Positions 35,801 through 47,640 of a stretch of DNA of 64,000 nucleotides are shown one piece after another. The notes under the pieces were generated by a model. The model was given only the letters and a program-made list of their open reading frames with translations, had not been told where the DNA came from and made no database searches. A program made the position numbers and the translations under genes. Source of the DNA: Euphorbia lathyris (taxonomy: Eukaryota > Streptophyta > Magnoliopsida > Malpighiales > Euphorbiaceae). The stretch is taken from the NCBI RefSeq assembly GCF_963576675.1, contig NC_088917.1, forward strand, positions 29,666,501-29,730,500, in the 5' to 3' direction. Positions within the stretch are counted from its first letter, which is position 1. Every line of letters starts with the position of its first letter.

Positions 35801-38800
35801 TGTTGGGGCAATGAACAGTTGATGTGGATCTACAACTGGGACTGATCTGTTTGATGCAAATGATGTGGATCTCATTATAATCTCTGCACTTCTGATATGG
35901 TTTCAAATTGAATAGTTTTTTCTCAAGTTGTAAGGTCCTATATAGTGGATGCCTATAAGTAAAATCATTCACTGCTTCAACATTGTCTCATGAATCACAT
36001 TGTAATGCCTGTTGCTTAGTTTAACTGGTGTTCCTTGTGAAAATAAGAACAGTTTGAAAGAATCTTATAATTCAAATTTCAGAATCTGTTATCTTAGAAG
36101 TTATTGGACCTTGTCAGAGATAATAGTAAAAGCTATTCTTGGGCCTTAACTATTAGCTTAAGCTTTTAGTTCAATGGTTCCTTGATATGGTATTAGAGCT
36201 TCTTAGACCAAGTGATCGAGGGTTCGGGTCCGTGACCCCATTTGTTGATTAAATTTCAATACATGGTAGGATGGGCCTGTGTTGTACACGCTTCAAGCCC
36301 ATAGGGCATTCGCATGCGGGGGTGTTAGAGATAATAATAAAAGCTATTCTTAGGCCTTAATTATTAGTTTAAGCTTTATTTCAGTGGTTCCTTGACAGAC
36401 CTCACCCTCTGCCTTAAATTTATGCATTTTTTTTGTTACATTTACAGTTGATATTTCATTACTAAAGGCATCTGGATCCCTTTTATTGCTTGATTCCCCA
36501 AGTTGCTACTTATAATTATACAGCAAATGTTTGTTTTTTTACATCTTGCTATCATGTAGGCATTTCTCGACCTGGGTGAATTGTTGATTTCAACTGACAC
36601 AGGAGGTGCTCTTGATGCCTTTAAAACTGTGAGCACTATTGTTTACTCTTTTGTCTATTGTCAGTCTTGTGCACTTGGTATTGAAGAATTTTATCTCGTC
36701 ATATCACTTGGTAAAAAGGGCGAGCCTTGGCGCAACGGTAAAACGTTGTTGTCGTGTGACCAGAGGTCACGGGTTCGAGTCTTAGGAGCGGCCTCTTGCC
36801 AATTAAATTGGCAAGGGAAGGCTTGCCCCCAATACACCCTTGTGGTGGGACCCCTCCCCGGACCCTCGTTCAGCGGGGACGCGTAATGCGACCGGGCCGC
36901 CCTTTTTATATCACTTGGTGAAATCTGATTGAAATTAATGTACAGGCGCGAAGTCTTCTAAAAAAGGGAGGTGAGGAAGTGCCAATAGAGGTGCTTAACA
37001 ATATTGGAGTTATTTATTTTGAAAGAGAAGAGCTTGAGGTTTGTAAGCTCTCTTTGAATTTGATTAATGCGATTTAATTTCCAGTTTGGAAGATATGCTT
37101 TTATTGTTCAAAATTTGCTTATGCATTTAAACTTTTCTTATATATCTAATTTCTAATACTAAAATTTCTCATTACATTTTTTGCAAAATAATCATACATC
37201 TTGCTATTTTATAGCTGGCTCTAGAAACTTTCAAGGAGGCTTTAGGTGATGGAATATGGCTTTCTTTCCTTGACGGCAAAGTGAAGGCATATGCGGTTGA
37301 TGCTGCTGAATCTATTCTACAATACAAGGACATGCAGTTGTTTCATAGATTGGGGGAAGATGGTCTTGCAGTGGAACTACCTTGGGATAAAGTCACAGCA
37401 CTATTTAATTTGGCTAGATTACTCGAGCAGCTGCATAGCACAGAAATTGCAAGTGTGTTTTACCGTCTTATATTGTTTAAGGTACATATCTGTGAGTCCT
37501 CAATGTGTTTCTGGATAAGTACAGTATGCCCTCTATTTCCGTTCACCTATAAACAGTACTCAGAAAGTTTAGAAAAGAAGGACCAGATTAAAAGGAGAAT
37601 ATTCATGGATGAGTTGCAAACAGCTTATTCCCCCAGTGGTTTCAAATTGTGTCATATCTAATTCAAAATAAAATTTAAATTCTTTTAGTCAACACCTTCA
37701 AGATGGTCTAATAGAAGCTACATTGCCAAAGCGAAGTAGACCCTTTGAGTATTTTACATATTTGATTGAATAGAGTTCTTCACTGACTATTTATTATTTA
37801 ACTTGTCTGGGCACTTCTTGGTCAAATTTGCTGTAAATCTTGAGAAATATTGTGGAGTAGGTGTTCATCTATATTTAAATGTTTATATCTAATGATGGAT
37901 GAGGGTGCGAGTACACTCTATTCAATCTAATTTGTAATTTCTGGAACTCTTACTTTATCATTTCTACAAATTGATTTGTTGTTTGTGGCAAATGATAGTT
38001 GTTTCAAAATCTCTGTTTATAACAGTAGGATATTGGTTGATGTGTGTCGAACAACTGTCTCAGCTACTTGAATTCAAAATGTACCATACCTTTTCTATGA
38101 TATCTCTGCATATTTACCTTATCTCTGGAATCTCTTCATTAGACCACCGTACTTGAGGGAATAGCTTATCAAGTTATTATGTCAACCACACGAGTCTCCT
38201 ATTCCACCATTCTACTCTAGGACCCATCTTCTATTTTTGCTTATCTTTAATTTCTTAATTGATGGATAAAGAATGCATGAATATATTTTATTTTACAAGG
38301 AATGTTGTTTCTTCTTGCTATATATGCTGGTACTCTATTTTTTCTAAGGCTGTCTCCATGGTGATGGCTTGAATGCTTATCTTACTTCTTAAGCTGTTTA
38401 ATTGCATTTTCTTATAGCCTGATATTTTAGACATACAGCATGATCATTTGGATGCCTAGCTAACTTCGATTCTTGGTTCAGTATCCAGACTATGTGGATG
38501 CATATCTGAGGCTGGCAGCACTTGCTAAAGCTCGAAATAATCTTCAATTAAGTATTGAATTGGTAATTTTCTTCCTCTAGAAAATCTATCCCTTTAAATT
38601 GTTTTATATTGTTTTCCAATTAATGATCGATTTTTTTTGTATTCTCTCAAAGGTTAACGAGGCTCTTAGAGTGAATGACAAGTGCCCAAATGCATTATCT
38701 ATGCTTGGTGACTTGGAGCTGAAAAATGATGACTGGGTAAAGGCAAAAGAAACCTTCCGTGCTGCTAGTGAAGCAACTGATGGGAAGGATTCTTACGCGA

Positions 38801-41800
38801 CTCTCTCTCTGGTGCATATCTTGTGCTTGCTTATTTGTATTCGTACTTTAATCTTGGCATTTTCCCTGCATCCAGACCTTGTTTAACTTCTGAGGCAGTT
38901 TTATATTCGTCATTTTATTTGTTAGAACTGTACATTTGTCTTATTACACACCTCTTTGGCTTTGATAAGGGGAACTGGAACTACTTTGCTGCAATACGCA
39001 ATGAGAAAAGAAATCCTAAGTTGGAAGCTACTCACTTGGAGAAAGCCAAGGAACTGTACACCAGAGTATGAATCCTCCTCTTCCCCCTCTTACCTTATCA
39101 TCTTGTAAATATAGGATTGTGTTTCTAAGCAGCATTTCTATGTACATTTGTATATTGAGTGGTCAGTCTCAATGCTCATTCTTTCCAAAAAGTTTTTTCG
39201 TTATTTCTTATATATATGTATATGTGTGTGTGTGTGTGTGTGTGTATAGGGGTTAAATGCATCATTAGTCACTAAACTTGCATGGTTGTCTCAAAATGGT
39301 CACTCAATTTCCATTTGTCTCAATAAAATCATTCAACTTTGAGTTTTGTCTCAATTAGGTCACTCCGTTGATTTTAGTGGTTAAAACGCATCGAAATAAT
39401 GACATGGGTGACACGTCAACATGAGTTAACTCAAATCTCTGACCGAAACAAAATGTGACAGTCACATGTCGGGTATTTTTATGAAAAGAACTAAATTTTA
39501 GGTTTTTTTCATAAAAATAATCGACACGTGATAGCCAGGTGGCGCATATGTGGATGTCATGTGTCATTTCGGTTAGAAATATGAATTGTCTCATATTGAC
39601 GTATCACTTATGTCATCATTCTGATGTTTTTTAATCGCTGAAATCGTCATAGTGGCCTAATTGAGACACAACTCAAAGTTGAGTGATTTTATTGAGACAA
39701 GTTGAATTTGAGTGACCATTTTGAGATAACCATGCAAGTTCAGTGACCAATGGTGCATTTAACCCGTGTGTGTGTATATATATATATTATGCAAACGAGT
39801 AGTTTGTTGTGCATCTGTTTTTTTTCCTCCTTTGATGGATGGTTTAATCATTGTGTTCTATAGATGTCTGAAACACCAGTATGGTGTTTTGGGAATCTCC
39901 CTTGCAAGTTATGGGGTGGTATAACATAGGTTAAGAACCTAAGGATAAATGATCACAAGAAGAGCTTTTAGTCCTTATTCAGTACTTTTTTGGTTAATGC
40001 AATAGCGTCATTGTAATACATATTAAAACTTTGGAATTATAGGTTCTAGTCCAGCATACTGCTAATTTATATGCCGCCAATGGTGCTGGAGTAGTCTTGG
40101 CAGAAAAAGGACATTTTGATGTATCGAAAGATCTTTTCACACAGGTGAGCTAAATAATCTTGCTCTGTCTTATGTGATGTATGATTTGGAGTTTCCCATG
40201 TCCTTACTTTTTCTTTCCTGTTGTATTTCCATTTTATTCACAATATAGGTCCAAGAGGCTGCAAGTGGAAGCATCTTTGTCCAAATGCCGGATGTATGGA
40301 TAAACTTAGCACATATTTATTTTGCTCAGGGAAATTTTGCATTAGCTGTGAAGATGGTAGGGAACCTCAAATTTTTTCATTTATGTTGTTTGCTTTGCTT
40401 GTACATGTTATTTCAAATTAGTTTTCTTGCTGGATGCATATACTGATCGGAATTCCTTTGTTTCAGTATCACAACTGTTTGCGGAAGTTCTACTATAATA
40501 CAGACTCTCAAATTCTCCTGTATTTGGCTCGCACTCATTATGAAGCAGAACAGTGGCAGGACTGCAAGAAAACTTTACTGAGAGCTATCCACTTGGCACC
40601 TTCAAATTACATTCTAAGGTTTGATGCTGGTGTTGCTATGCAAAAGTTCTCAGCATCTACACTACAGAAGACAAAGAGAACAGTGGATGAGGTTATCATT
40701 TTGTTGAAATGCTTTTGTTATTTACATTTGGCTTTGCAGTCCCTTTTATCTTTACAGGAAATAGCCTCAACTCTCAAGTTCTACTCATGCCTTAGACAAA
40801 CCCAAAATATACAAATATATAATTGTTATTTGAAGAGGTGAAGTATGTTGATAGTGAAATTGAGTCTTGACTCAAGACTCCCTTGACACTGAGGAAGTGA
40901 TTTTTTTTTTCCTTAGTAATTTGAGGATGAGAAATTGTTGCTATTGTCAAAAGAATTATTGTGGTATTGCCTTTTTAGTCCACTAAATAAGTTGTGCGAT
41001 AAATTAATGTGCTAGCATGGAATGTATGCATTTGTCCAAATACATGATTCCAAAAAAGGGCTGAGCAATGACTGATTTCTTACACAAAGAGGGCTATTGA
41101 AGATTGATTATTGCATTATGAAGGAGGGGTAACACAATTCATTATGATGTGCTATGTAATAAGAAATGAAAAAAAAAAGAGACAGAAGGATTCAAACAGG
41201 ACACTGATTCCTTAGAGCCAGTGTATTTGTTCTCCTTGACATGATGCGGGATATTTTACTGGGGTTACAGACATCAACTGAATTTAGGGCCAACAGGAAG
41301 ACTTTTGAAGTTGCTTGGTTGCTGTGTCCAGAGATTTTGATGCATGTATTAGGATAAGGTTTTATTATGTTTCATCTTTTAATGGCCAGATCAAAACATG
41401 ACCTTATTTCTGATTGATAGTTCTGCAAGTGTACATATTCTGAAAAGCATTAATTGTGTGTAATTTATTCAGGAGTTGGATATGTTCTCCAGTCCCAGCC
41501 AGGGTACCATCTTAACATCATTTGCTTTTGGTAAATCTTGCAGGTGCGATCAACTGTTGATGAGCTGGAAAATGCTGTTCGCTTATTTAGTCAACTATCT
41601 GCTTCTTCCAACCTTAACTTTCATGGGTTTGATGAGAAGAAAATCAACACTCATGTTGAGTACTGCAAGCACTTATTAGACGCTGCTAAAGTTCACCGCG
41701 AAGCAGCTGAGCGCGAGGAGCAGCAGAACCGGCAAAGGCAGGAAGTTGCTCGTCAGGTGGCATTGGCTGAGGAAGCCCGTCGAAAAGCTGAAGAACAGAG

Positions 41801-43522
41801 GAAATTCCAGGTCTGCTACTATTAACTTTCTTTTCTTCAAAACCATTTATATTGGTCAGCGCTATGATTTTAGATTTGTTGCTAATAACACCAGCATTTT
41901 AATTTTTTCTGTTTTATTTGGTGGATTTGGCGATTGGTGAGCAGTTAGAGAGGAGAAAGCAGGAGGATGAACTAAAAAAGGTGCGACAACTAGAAGAGAA
42001 CTTTGAGCGTGTGAAGGTAAATGTTTGCTCTATTTAATTTGATTTAGAATCTTTGTGATGACTAAAAGAATTCTGCCATTGTTGGATGACATGGTCTTGA
42101 AAGTTCTAATTGCATTCTGTAACATATTTCCTACCTGAGTTATGGTGGCTAGTGCTACAGTCGTTAGTGAACCAGATTTTATCACATGTATAAAATCTGA
42201 ACTCCTAAGGACCAATGTTATATCTTTGTTGAATTTGAGTATCTGTTGAATTTTCAAGGGTAAGATGCTTCATCTGAAACCAGCACAAGGTTTAAGAATG
42301 TGGTTTCTCATTTGCCTAATTTTGGTATGCTTTCAGGAGCAATGGAAGAGCAGTACGCCTGGTTCTAAGCGGAAGGACAGGTCTGAGATAGAAGATGAGG
42401 ATGGTGGGCACAGTGAGAAGAGGAGAAGAAAAGGTGGAAAGAAGAGAAAGAAGGATAAGAGCTCAAAGTCACACTATGAGATGGAAGAAGGAGAAACTAA
42501 CCTGATGTATGATCATGAAGAAGTAGAAGATGAAGATGCCAATGAAAATTATGGGGAGCGCAGAATGGATCATGATGACAATGTGGAAGAAGATGCTCAG
42601 AATCTTCTTGCAGCAGCTGGTCTTGAAGATTCTGATGCAGAGGATGAACCGGTAAGCATTTGTTTTGCCTTCTGTAGTTCAATCTTCATTTTGAAATTAT
42701 TCCTATAAAATTGCACATCATGACAAATCTTGCTGTTGGAAGCACAAAATATGATGTGCTTGAAGTGCATTCCTCTGTGAATACAGGGTTGAAGATTGGA
42801 TTTATTAGCTATTAAATCCTTGGAGATCTTATGTAGCTGTCAAATTTAAATTTAAAGTCTTGTTACTGTGAAGTGTGATAGAATTTCACTGGTTTCTTGC
42901 TTATTTTTGCATAAGTTGTTTAGTTGTATATATTATAAAATAACCAATTGATGAACAAAAAAAGGGGCAAGCTAAGTTCATACAGGATTGAGCTCCCTTA
43001 ACAGCCAACGATAGGAGGGTTCTCTCAAAAGAGCCCTTATTGTCCTTCCACCATAGGTTGTATCACAAGGATAGAAATAACAAAACCACAACCCTGCAGT
43101 TCCAGTTTTACTGATATGGCCATTAGTGGTCAGAGAACACAATCTCAAACCCGGGTCCTTACCAAGTTATTTAAGTGTTTATTAGGTTGTCAGTAGACAT
43201 TAGTAATGCATCCCAGTTAGTATCGTTATCGTTATAGAGAGTTAGTCATGGGTAACCGTTGTGTTTAATATGTATTTTGTTGTTCTAGTCATCATGAGAT
43301 ACGCATTTTGAGTTTGTAATTTGGTTTTGTTGGGTAAAGGTTGTGGCATCAGCAACAGCTAGGAAGAGGCGGGCTTTGTCAGAATCTGATGATGAGGAGG
43401 TAATGGAAAGGAGAGCAGAGACTAGTCCCATCCGAGAAAACTCTGGAGAGATGCATGCGAGTGATGGAGAAATCAGAGATGATGTAAACCAGGAACATGG
43501 TAACGTTGAGGATGAGGATTAA
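29802..43522 (+). CDS. CTR9: CTR9 homologue, TPR subunit of the PAF1 complex (24 exons)
   Basis: Nuclear scaffold of PAF1C, which acts with RNA polymerase II in elongation and histone modification. The N-terminus MASVYIPVQNSEEEVRVALD matches plant CTR9 (VIP6/ELF8). TPR helices run to about residue 830, then a charged coiled coil and a Lys/Glu/Asp-rich tail. Exons: 29802-29942, 30226-30292, 30445-30639, 31662-31762, 33574-33627, 33792-33908, 34024-34087, 34169-34383, 35085-35169, 35432-35532, 35633-35725, 36560-36628, 36946-37038, 37215-37481, 38482-38562, 38653-38811, 38970-39065, 40043-40144, 40249-40356, 40467-40691, 41544-41810, 41945-42016, 42337-42651, 43340-43522. They sum to 3270 nt, all in phase, 1089 aa, close to the usual size. 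Intron 6 is GC-AG. Introns hold several transposons, but the coding exons look intact. Confidence 0.96.
30844..31336. repeat. GAAAC-rich dispersed repeat in CTR9 intron 3
   Basis: Ends are reverse complements over GCACGGAAA. Inside, GGAAACGGAAACG-type motifs are dense at both ends. A diverged copy in opposite orientation lies at 61798-62075. It is non-coding, with no clear target duplication. Confidence 0.6.
31937..32623. mobile_element. Small DNA-transposon-like element in CTR9 intron 4
   Basis: Flanked by CTCTGGGC (31929-31936 and 32624-32631). The ends are rich in GACTCG and CGAATC motifs in opposite orientations (near 31960 and 32520-32620). An 8-9 bp duplication fits Mutator-like or hAT elements. 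The terminal repeats are weak, so the class is unsure. Confidence 0.5.
32659..33125. mobile_element. Mutator-like MITE in CTR9 intron 4
   Basis: Terminal inverted repeats start GGGTTAATTACAAA at 32659 and end at 33125 with the matching GTAATTAACCC. The element is flanked by a perfect 9-bp duplication, TAAAATTAT (32650-32658 and 33126-33134). Subterminal arms (GTGGTTTGGCC, GGTACC) are also inverted. A 9-bp duplication is typical of Mutator-like elements. Confidence 0.85.
33909..34023 (+). other. GC-AG intron (CTR9 intron 6)
   Basis: The exon 6 end reads TTGCAG then GCAAGT, and exon 7 starts after ATCCAG. Only this GC donor keeps the frame (ERVLQ then LDPENVEAL). The nearby GT five bases in would shift it. 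AG/GCAAGT is the usual context for GC donors. Confidence 0.85.
36112..36398 (+). mobile_element. TRIM retrotransposon in CTR9 intron 11 (287 bp)
   Basis: Terminal repeats of 76 bp at 36112-36187 and 36323-36398 (TGTTAGAGATAATA to CCTTGACA). The target duplication is GACCT (36107-36111 and 36399-36403). The primer site TGGTATTAGAGC (36188-36199) directly follows the left repeat and is one base from the initiator-Met tRNA complement. A purine-rich GCGGGGGTG precedes the right repeat. The internal region is 135 bp and non-coding. Confidence 0.95.
36713..36907 (+). mobile_element. Au-type SINE in CTR9 intron 12 (195 bp)
   Basis: tRNA-derived head with GGCGCAACGGTAAAAC (A-box side) and GGTCACGGGTTCGAGTC (B-box). 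The body has CCCTTGTGGTGGGACCC and the tail ends GGGCCGCCCTTTTT. It is flanked by the 12-bp duplication ATATCACTTGGT (36701-36712 and 36908-36919). The body matches the Au SINE family as I know it from other plants. Confidence 0.93.
39209..39247. repeat. TA/TG microsatellite split by a MITE
   Basis: TATATGTA followed by a (TG)n run up to the MITE at 39250. A similar GTGTGTGTATATATA tract continues directly after it (39766-39787). Confidence 0.85.
39250..39765. mobile_element. TIR MITE in CTR9 intron 17 (516 bp)
   Basis: Terminal GGGTTAAATGCA and TGCATTTAACCC, with long imperfect subterminal inverted arms built of CACTCAA and GTCTCAATTAGG type motifs. GTGTGTGTATA occurs on both sides, which may be a 9-11 bp duplication of a TG-repeat target, though the microsatellite makes this ambiguous. 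It is non-coding. Confidence 0.8.
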
Positions 43523-44371
43523 AATGGAACATAATTACCAAACTAACATGTGAATATATTTTTGTAAAAGGCAAATAATGACTTGTGGATTAGGGGAAAC
43601 ATTTATTTAATTTTGAACAAGTTTGAATGCAGTAGCAGGAGCAGGAGGTGTCATAGAGGTCATAGGTTTTTGCTGATTGTAATTATGTAAGTTCTCGTGA
43701 ATGAATTGTTAGGCTCCAAGTTTTTGATTTCCGTATATCTCTGATTTATGACTTTTATAAAACTGGATTAAAGGAGGGGTTAAATGAAGAAAAGCCGAAA
43801 GTGGAAGATAACAAATGATGTGAAGATGAAAGTTGCTTGGGTTGAAAGCGTGAGATAAGGGAAGTAGTCTCTTTTCTTTTTTGTTCTGTGCGTGAGATAG
43901 GGGTGTGGAGTGATGACTGACAGAGAGTCAGAAAATTTCTTCTTGGGGGCAGGTGGGTGGGTGGGGGGGAGAGAGAGGATTAAAAGGTGTCTTCTTCTTC
44001 CTTACTGGCTCTACTGATTGAGTGGGGGGGAAAGGCTTTTAAGTCAAGTCTCTAAACACTTTCTTTCTTTTTTACTTTTATAAAATTGTTTCTTGAGGTA
44101 ATCAGACCCACGCTCACCCTCCCCACCAGAACCAGAAGGTTCAGAATCAGAACAGATGCAGACAGACCAATGCTCTGCACCTGCACCTGACCCTGACCCT
44201 AACCTGACCCCCTTCTTCCTTTTGGCTCTTTCTCTATGACCATTATGCCCCTCTTTTTATCATCTTTCTTCCCCCTATCAAAACACCCTTCCATCCAAAT
44301 ATGGTATTCATTTTATGCCATTTTCACTGCATTATATAGAAATGCCATTTCCTATGTGGTGCAAAATAAAG

Positions 44372-44422
<51 letters not shown>

Positions 44423-45557
44423 CGAAGACCAAGAGTATTAATTTAATATTTGGGGGTAAAATCAGCTCAAAATGGCACATGTTAACATGTGACTGATAAA
44501 AAAATAAATTAACACTTTAATTTTATGCTAGAACCTTACTGTCTTGTTTGTTTTGCATTCAATTTCTAATAAGTGTTATAATTATTTTACTTTAACAGAA
44601 ATTAATCAAAGTTAATAAGTAACCCGGAATTAATCACAGTTAATAGAATTAAAATAAAATAATTTTACCCTGATTAATTTGACTTTAAACGAAACTAAAT
44701 CCAGGAAACAAATTCACCCTTTATCCTTAAATTGGGAGGCACTTGTACTTTTCTCTTTTTTGTTTATGATGTACTAGAAATTTGGAGAACTTTAAAAGAA
44801 GAACAAAATAGTACTGTTGAACTTGTAAGAAAAATTAATTAAGAGTCAAAGTTGCTCTTTATTAAGGTTTAACCATCAATTCAATCTTAAAGTTTACAAT
44901 ACTTGGCAAATTAGTCAAATTTTTAAATATTTAAACTGATTGTATTTGAATTAATTTATCAAATATTCTTAGCTTCAAAATAAAATTCATATTTAAACTT
45001 AATTTCAGTTTAGACTAAACTGATTTTGTTTGTACCCTTAATTCAAAGAAAATCAGTGGCCCCAACTCCAACCCTATCCTTAATATAGTTTCTAATGGTA
45101 AACGTTATATTGTGGCACTAGAGACAAGAGTTTTTACATATTAGGATAAACATCATCTGGTAATAATACAAAATTAGTGATATCTTTACATTTAGAGTTA
45201 GTATTAGCAAGTTAAGATGGATGTTGGACGGTTGGGGGGCGAATTGAGAAATGACAAAATTAAGAAATCCGGCAGACATTAGGTCCCTCACCTATAACTT
45301 CACTCTGTACCATTTCGTCTTTGAATTTAAAATCCAAACATAAATTGATTTGACTCCAATCTGCTCTATTTTTTTAGTATTAAAAGGATGGATGCACAAA
45401 ACATTGGATACTTACTTCACTAAAAACATACAAAATATAAATCAATCCCAACCACATTTTACTAAAAAGGAAAAACCAGCAAATGAAAAAAAAACAACAC
45501 CTATTCCAACTAGTACATTCTTGGTCTTCAACGGTGAAAAAACCCAAACTTGAAAAC
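43523..45557. other. Intergenic region between convergent CTR9 and GRF
   Basis: Contains the CTR9 3' UTR and the GRF downstream region. A purine-rich, G-rich tract lies at 43950-43980 and a (TA)n microsatellite at 44373-44419. No further gene is recognised. Confidence 0.6.
44373..44419. repeat. (TA)n microsatellite
   Basis: About 47 bp of uninterrupted TA repeats. Confidence 0.95.
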
Positions 45558-46966
45558 TCAACCATCTGCAACCAACCAACAAAAGAATAATTAAAATCAA
45601 ACCAAAAACAAAAAGCTTTTGAATTTAATAAAGAAAAAGACTTTACCATTATGGGTTCTTGAATTGAAGATATTGGGGAAGTCATGTGAAGAAGAAGAGG
45701 GAATGGAGATAGAAAGCCTAGTTGTTGACACTGATGTGCTATTTTGTGATTTATCATCCAAATCAAGCCATGAATCTTTGTTCTTTAATGGCCATTCATC
45801 AAAAAACCTATGGACTGTCTTATTCTGTGGTTCATCTCTCTCATTTTTCATGTTTCCATGAACATAATTATACTGCTTCTGTTGCTGCTTTGAGGCATGA
45901 TCATGATCACTCAAGCTTCTTAGCTGCAAGTAAGGATACTCATTCTGTAAACCAGACATATTCCTCTGGTTTGAGGAAGTAGAATTAGTAGAAGAAGAGC
46001 TCATTGTAAGTGGAGTGAGCTGCCAAGCATGATCATCCATAGATGAACCAGATAAACTTCTCATAGAACCAGAACCAGACTGTTCAGAAAAGAAAGCATG
46101 TTCATCTACCTCTTCTTTCATCCCATAAGCATTCCTGCATCACATTTTTCACAATTTCAAACCAAACTCATTATCAAAAATGTAAAAGATAGGCATAAAA
46201 ATCAACCAAAGAGAGGACCTGTAATCTGTGTTAGACAGGGAAAAGGAGCTATCTTGAGATGAAAGACCAATATTAGGAGATCTTGAAGAGGACAAAAAGT
46301 GATGGTTGTTGTTGTTGAGATGGGAATTATCATAAGCAGGAGGATAATGAAGTTGCTGCTGCTGATTTTGAAAGTGGTGGTGGGTTTGATTCTGATCAGT
46401 AGAAGACAACAAATGAGAAGATGGGTTTAAGAGATTAGTCTTATTAGTGATTGATGATGAGATGTTTGGTGTTGGTAATGTTGTGGTTGTTGTTTGTGTG
46501 CCAATTTCCACAGGCTTTCTTGAACGGTTTTTCCCTCTATGCATATGCCTTTCACAGTATTTAGAATCTGGGTATGCTTCTTTTGAACATCTCCATTTTT
46601 TCCCATCTGTTCTTCTGCATCTTCCTGGTTCCGGGTCTATTTTTCTACCCAACCCCATTTGAAAACAGCTCCATCCAACTGCAAAAAAAACCAACAAAAA
46701 GTCACATCTCACAAGATAAATTACACCTGAAAAAACAGAAAAAGCTTGAATCTTGACTTACTATGAGGAGATTGGCGAGCAAAAAGCTTAGAAGGGATTG
46801 GAGAAGAATCCAAGCAGGAGGTTCTTTTAATGTTGAAGAGAAGATCAGATGGAATAGGGATTCCAGAAATCATGTACTTGTAAATGAGAGCTTGATGTTC
46901 AAGCTCTTGCCATTGAGTTGCAGTGAAAGGGAACTTGTTTAAGTTTGTTGTTGTTCCGGTCATCAT
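45558..46966 (-). CDS. GROWTH-REGULATING FACTOR (GRF) transcription factor, 4 exons
   Basis: Plant transcription factor promoting cell proliferation, usually with GIF coactivators. Exons on minus: 46966-46762, 46678-46219, 46134-45647, 45565-45558. Together 1161 nt, about 386 aa. QLQ domain ([20 protein letters not shown], about residues 12-48) binds GIF. The WRC domain ([20 protein letters not shown], about residues 83-125) holds the C3H zinc motif and nuclear signal. The C-terminal part has Gln/His/Ser-rich stretches, an FFD-type motif (HRFFDEWPL) and a TQL-like TTRLSISIP. The last coding exon is only 8 nt; if that intron were retained the protein would instead end [13 protein letters not shown]. 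The first of two adjacent ATGs was chosen. The specific GRF number cannot be assigned. Confidence 0.93.
46506..46527 (-). promoter_or_regulatory. miR396 target site in GRF exon 2
   Basis: The minus strand encodes RSRKPVE at the end of the WRC domain. The plus strand here reads as miR396 with one extra G after TTCCACAG, so the mRNA would pair with miR396 with a single-base bulge, the known conserved arrangement in most GRF genes. Confidence 0.9.
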
Positions 46967-46980
46967 TATTCTCTACTCCA

Positions 46981-47010
46981 GAGAGAGAGAGAGAGGGAGA
47001 GAAAGAGAGA
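46981..47010 (-). promoter_or_regulatory. CT-rich 5' leader of GRF
   Basis: A GAGA run on plus is a CT-rich tract on the GRF sense strand, just upstream of the ATG. Such tracts are common in plant 5' UTRs and core promoters. Confidence 0.5.
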
Positions 47011-47449
47011 TTGTGGGTTATTGAAGAAGGGGAAGAAGGAGAGTAGGTATATTTAATTGAGGGACCATTGGGGTGCAGAATCTTCTTCTGTAGATGGATA
47101 AAACTAATGGTTCTGATTATAATGCTGACACTTCTCTCTCCTTCTCCTTCTGTTCATATTATGACTGCACCTCTCTGTCTCTGCTGCACCTAAGCTGCCT
47201 GCGTCTATGGCAGCTCTTGTCTCTGACAACTCTACGGAAACCCATAAACTAAACCCAACAAGAGTGCATTGCATTATAAACACTTTTAATTTATACTCAT
47301 TATCAAAATAAATAAAGGCTATATTATACTCATTGCTCCCTCAACTTTATTTAAATTCAAAATCTTCTCGCGTTATCCTAAAATTAGAAACTGTGACTAT
47401 TTAACATATACTGTAATTATTTCTATGTTAGCTCAAAATAAATTTGGAG

Positions 47450-47640
47450 AAGAGGGTATGAACCCGTTCAACCGAATAATTTTCGATGAGAACTCAATTG
47501 ATGATGTTTGTATAGTATGAGGACTTAATTGATGATTTTTACTTAGTTCAGAGACCTAATAAATGATTTTGATAGTTTAAGCTTATAATTGATTTTGAAG
47601 GTTAAGTTTAGGGAGCCAAATGGGTGTTAAAATTTTTTTA
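47450..47640. repeat. Half-element related to the repeat at 107-466
   Basis: Shares motifs AACTCAATTGATGAT, TTAGTTCAGAGACCTAAT and TTTTGATAGTTTA with the right arm of the 107-466 element. The other arm is missing. Confidence 0.5.

Noticed and set aside
44236..44496. 86-codon ORF
   Set aside because: A third of it is translated (TA)n microsatellite; no homology is recognised.
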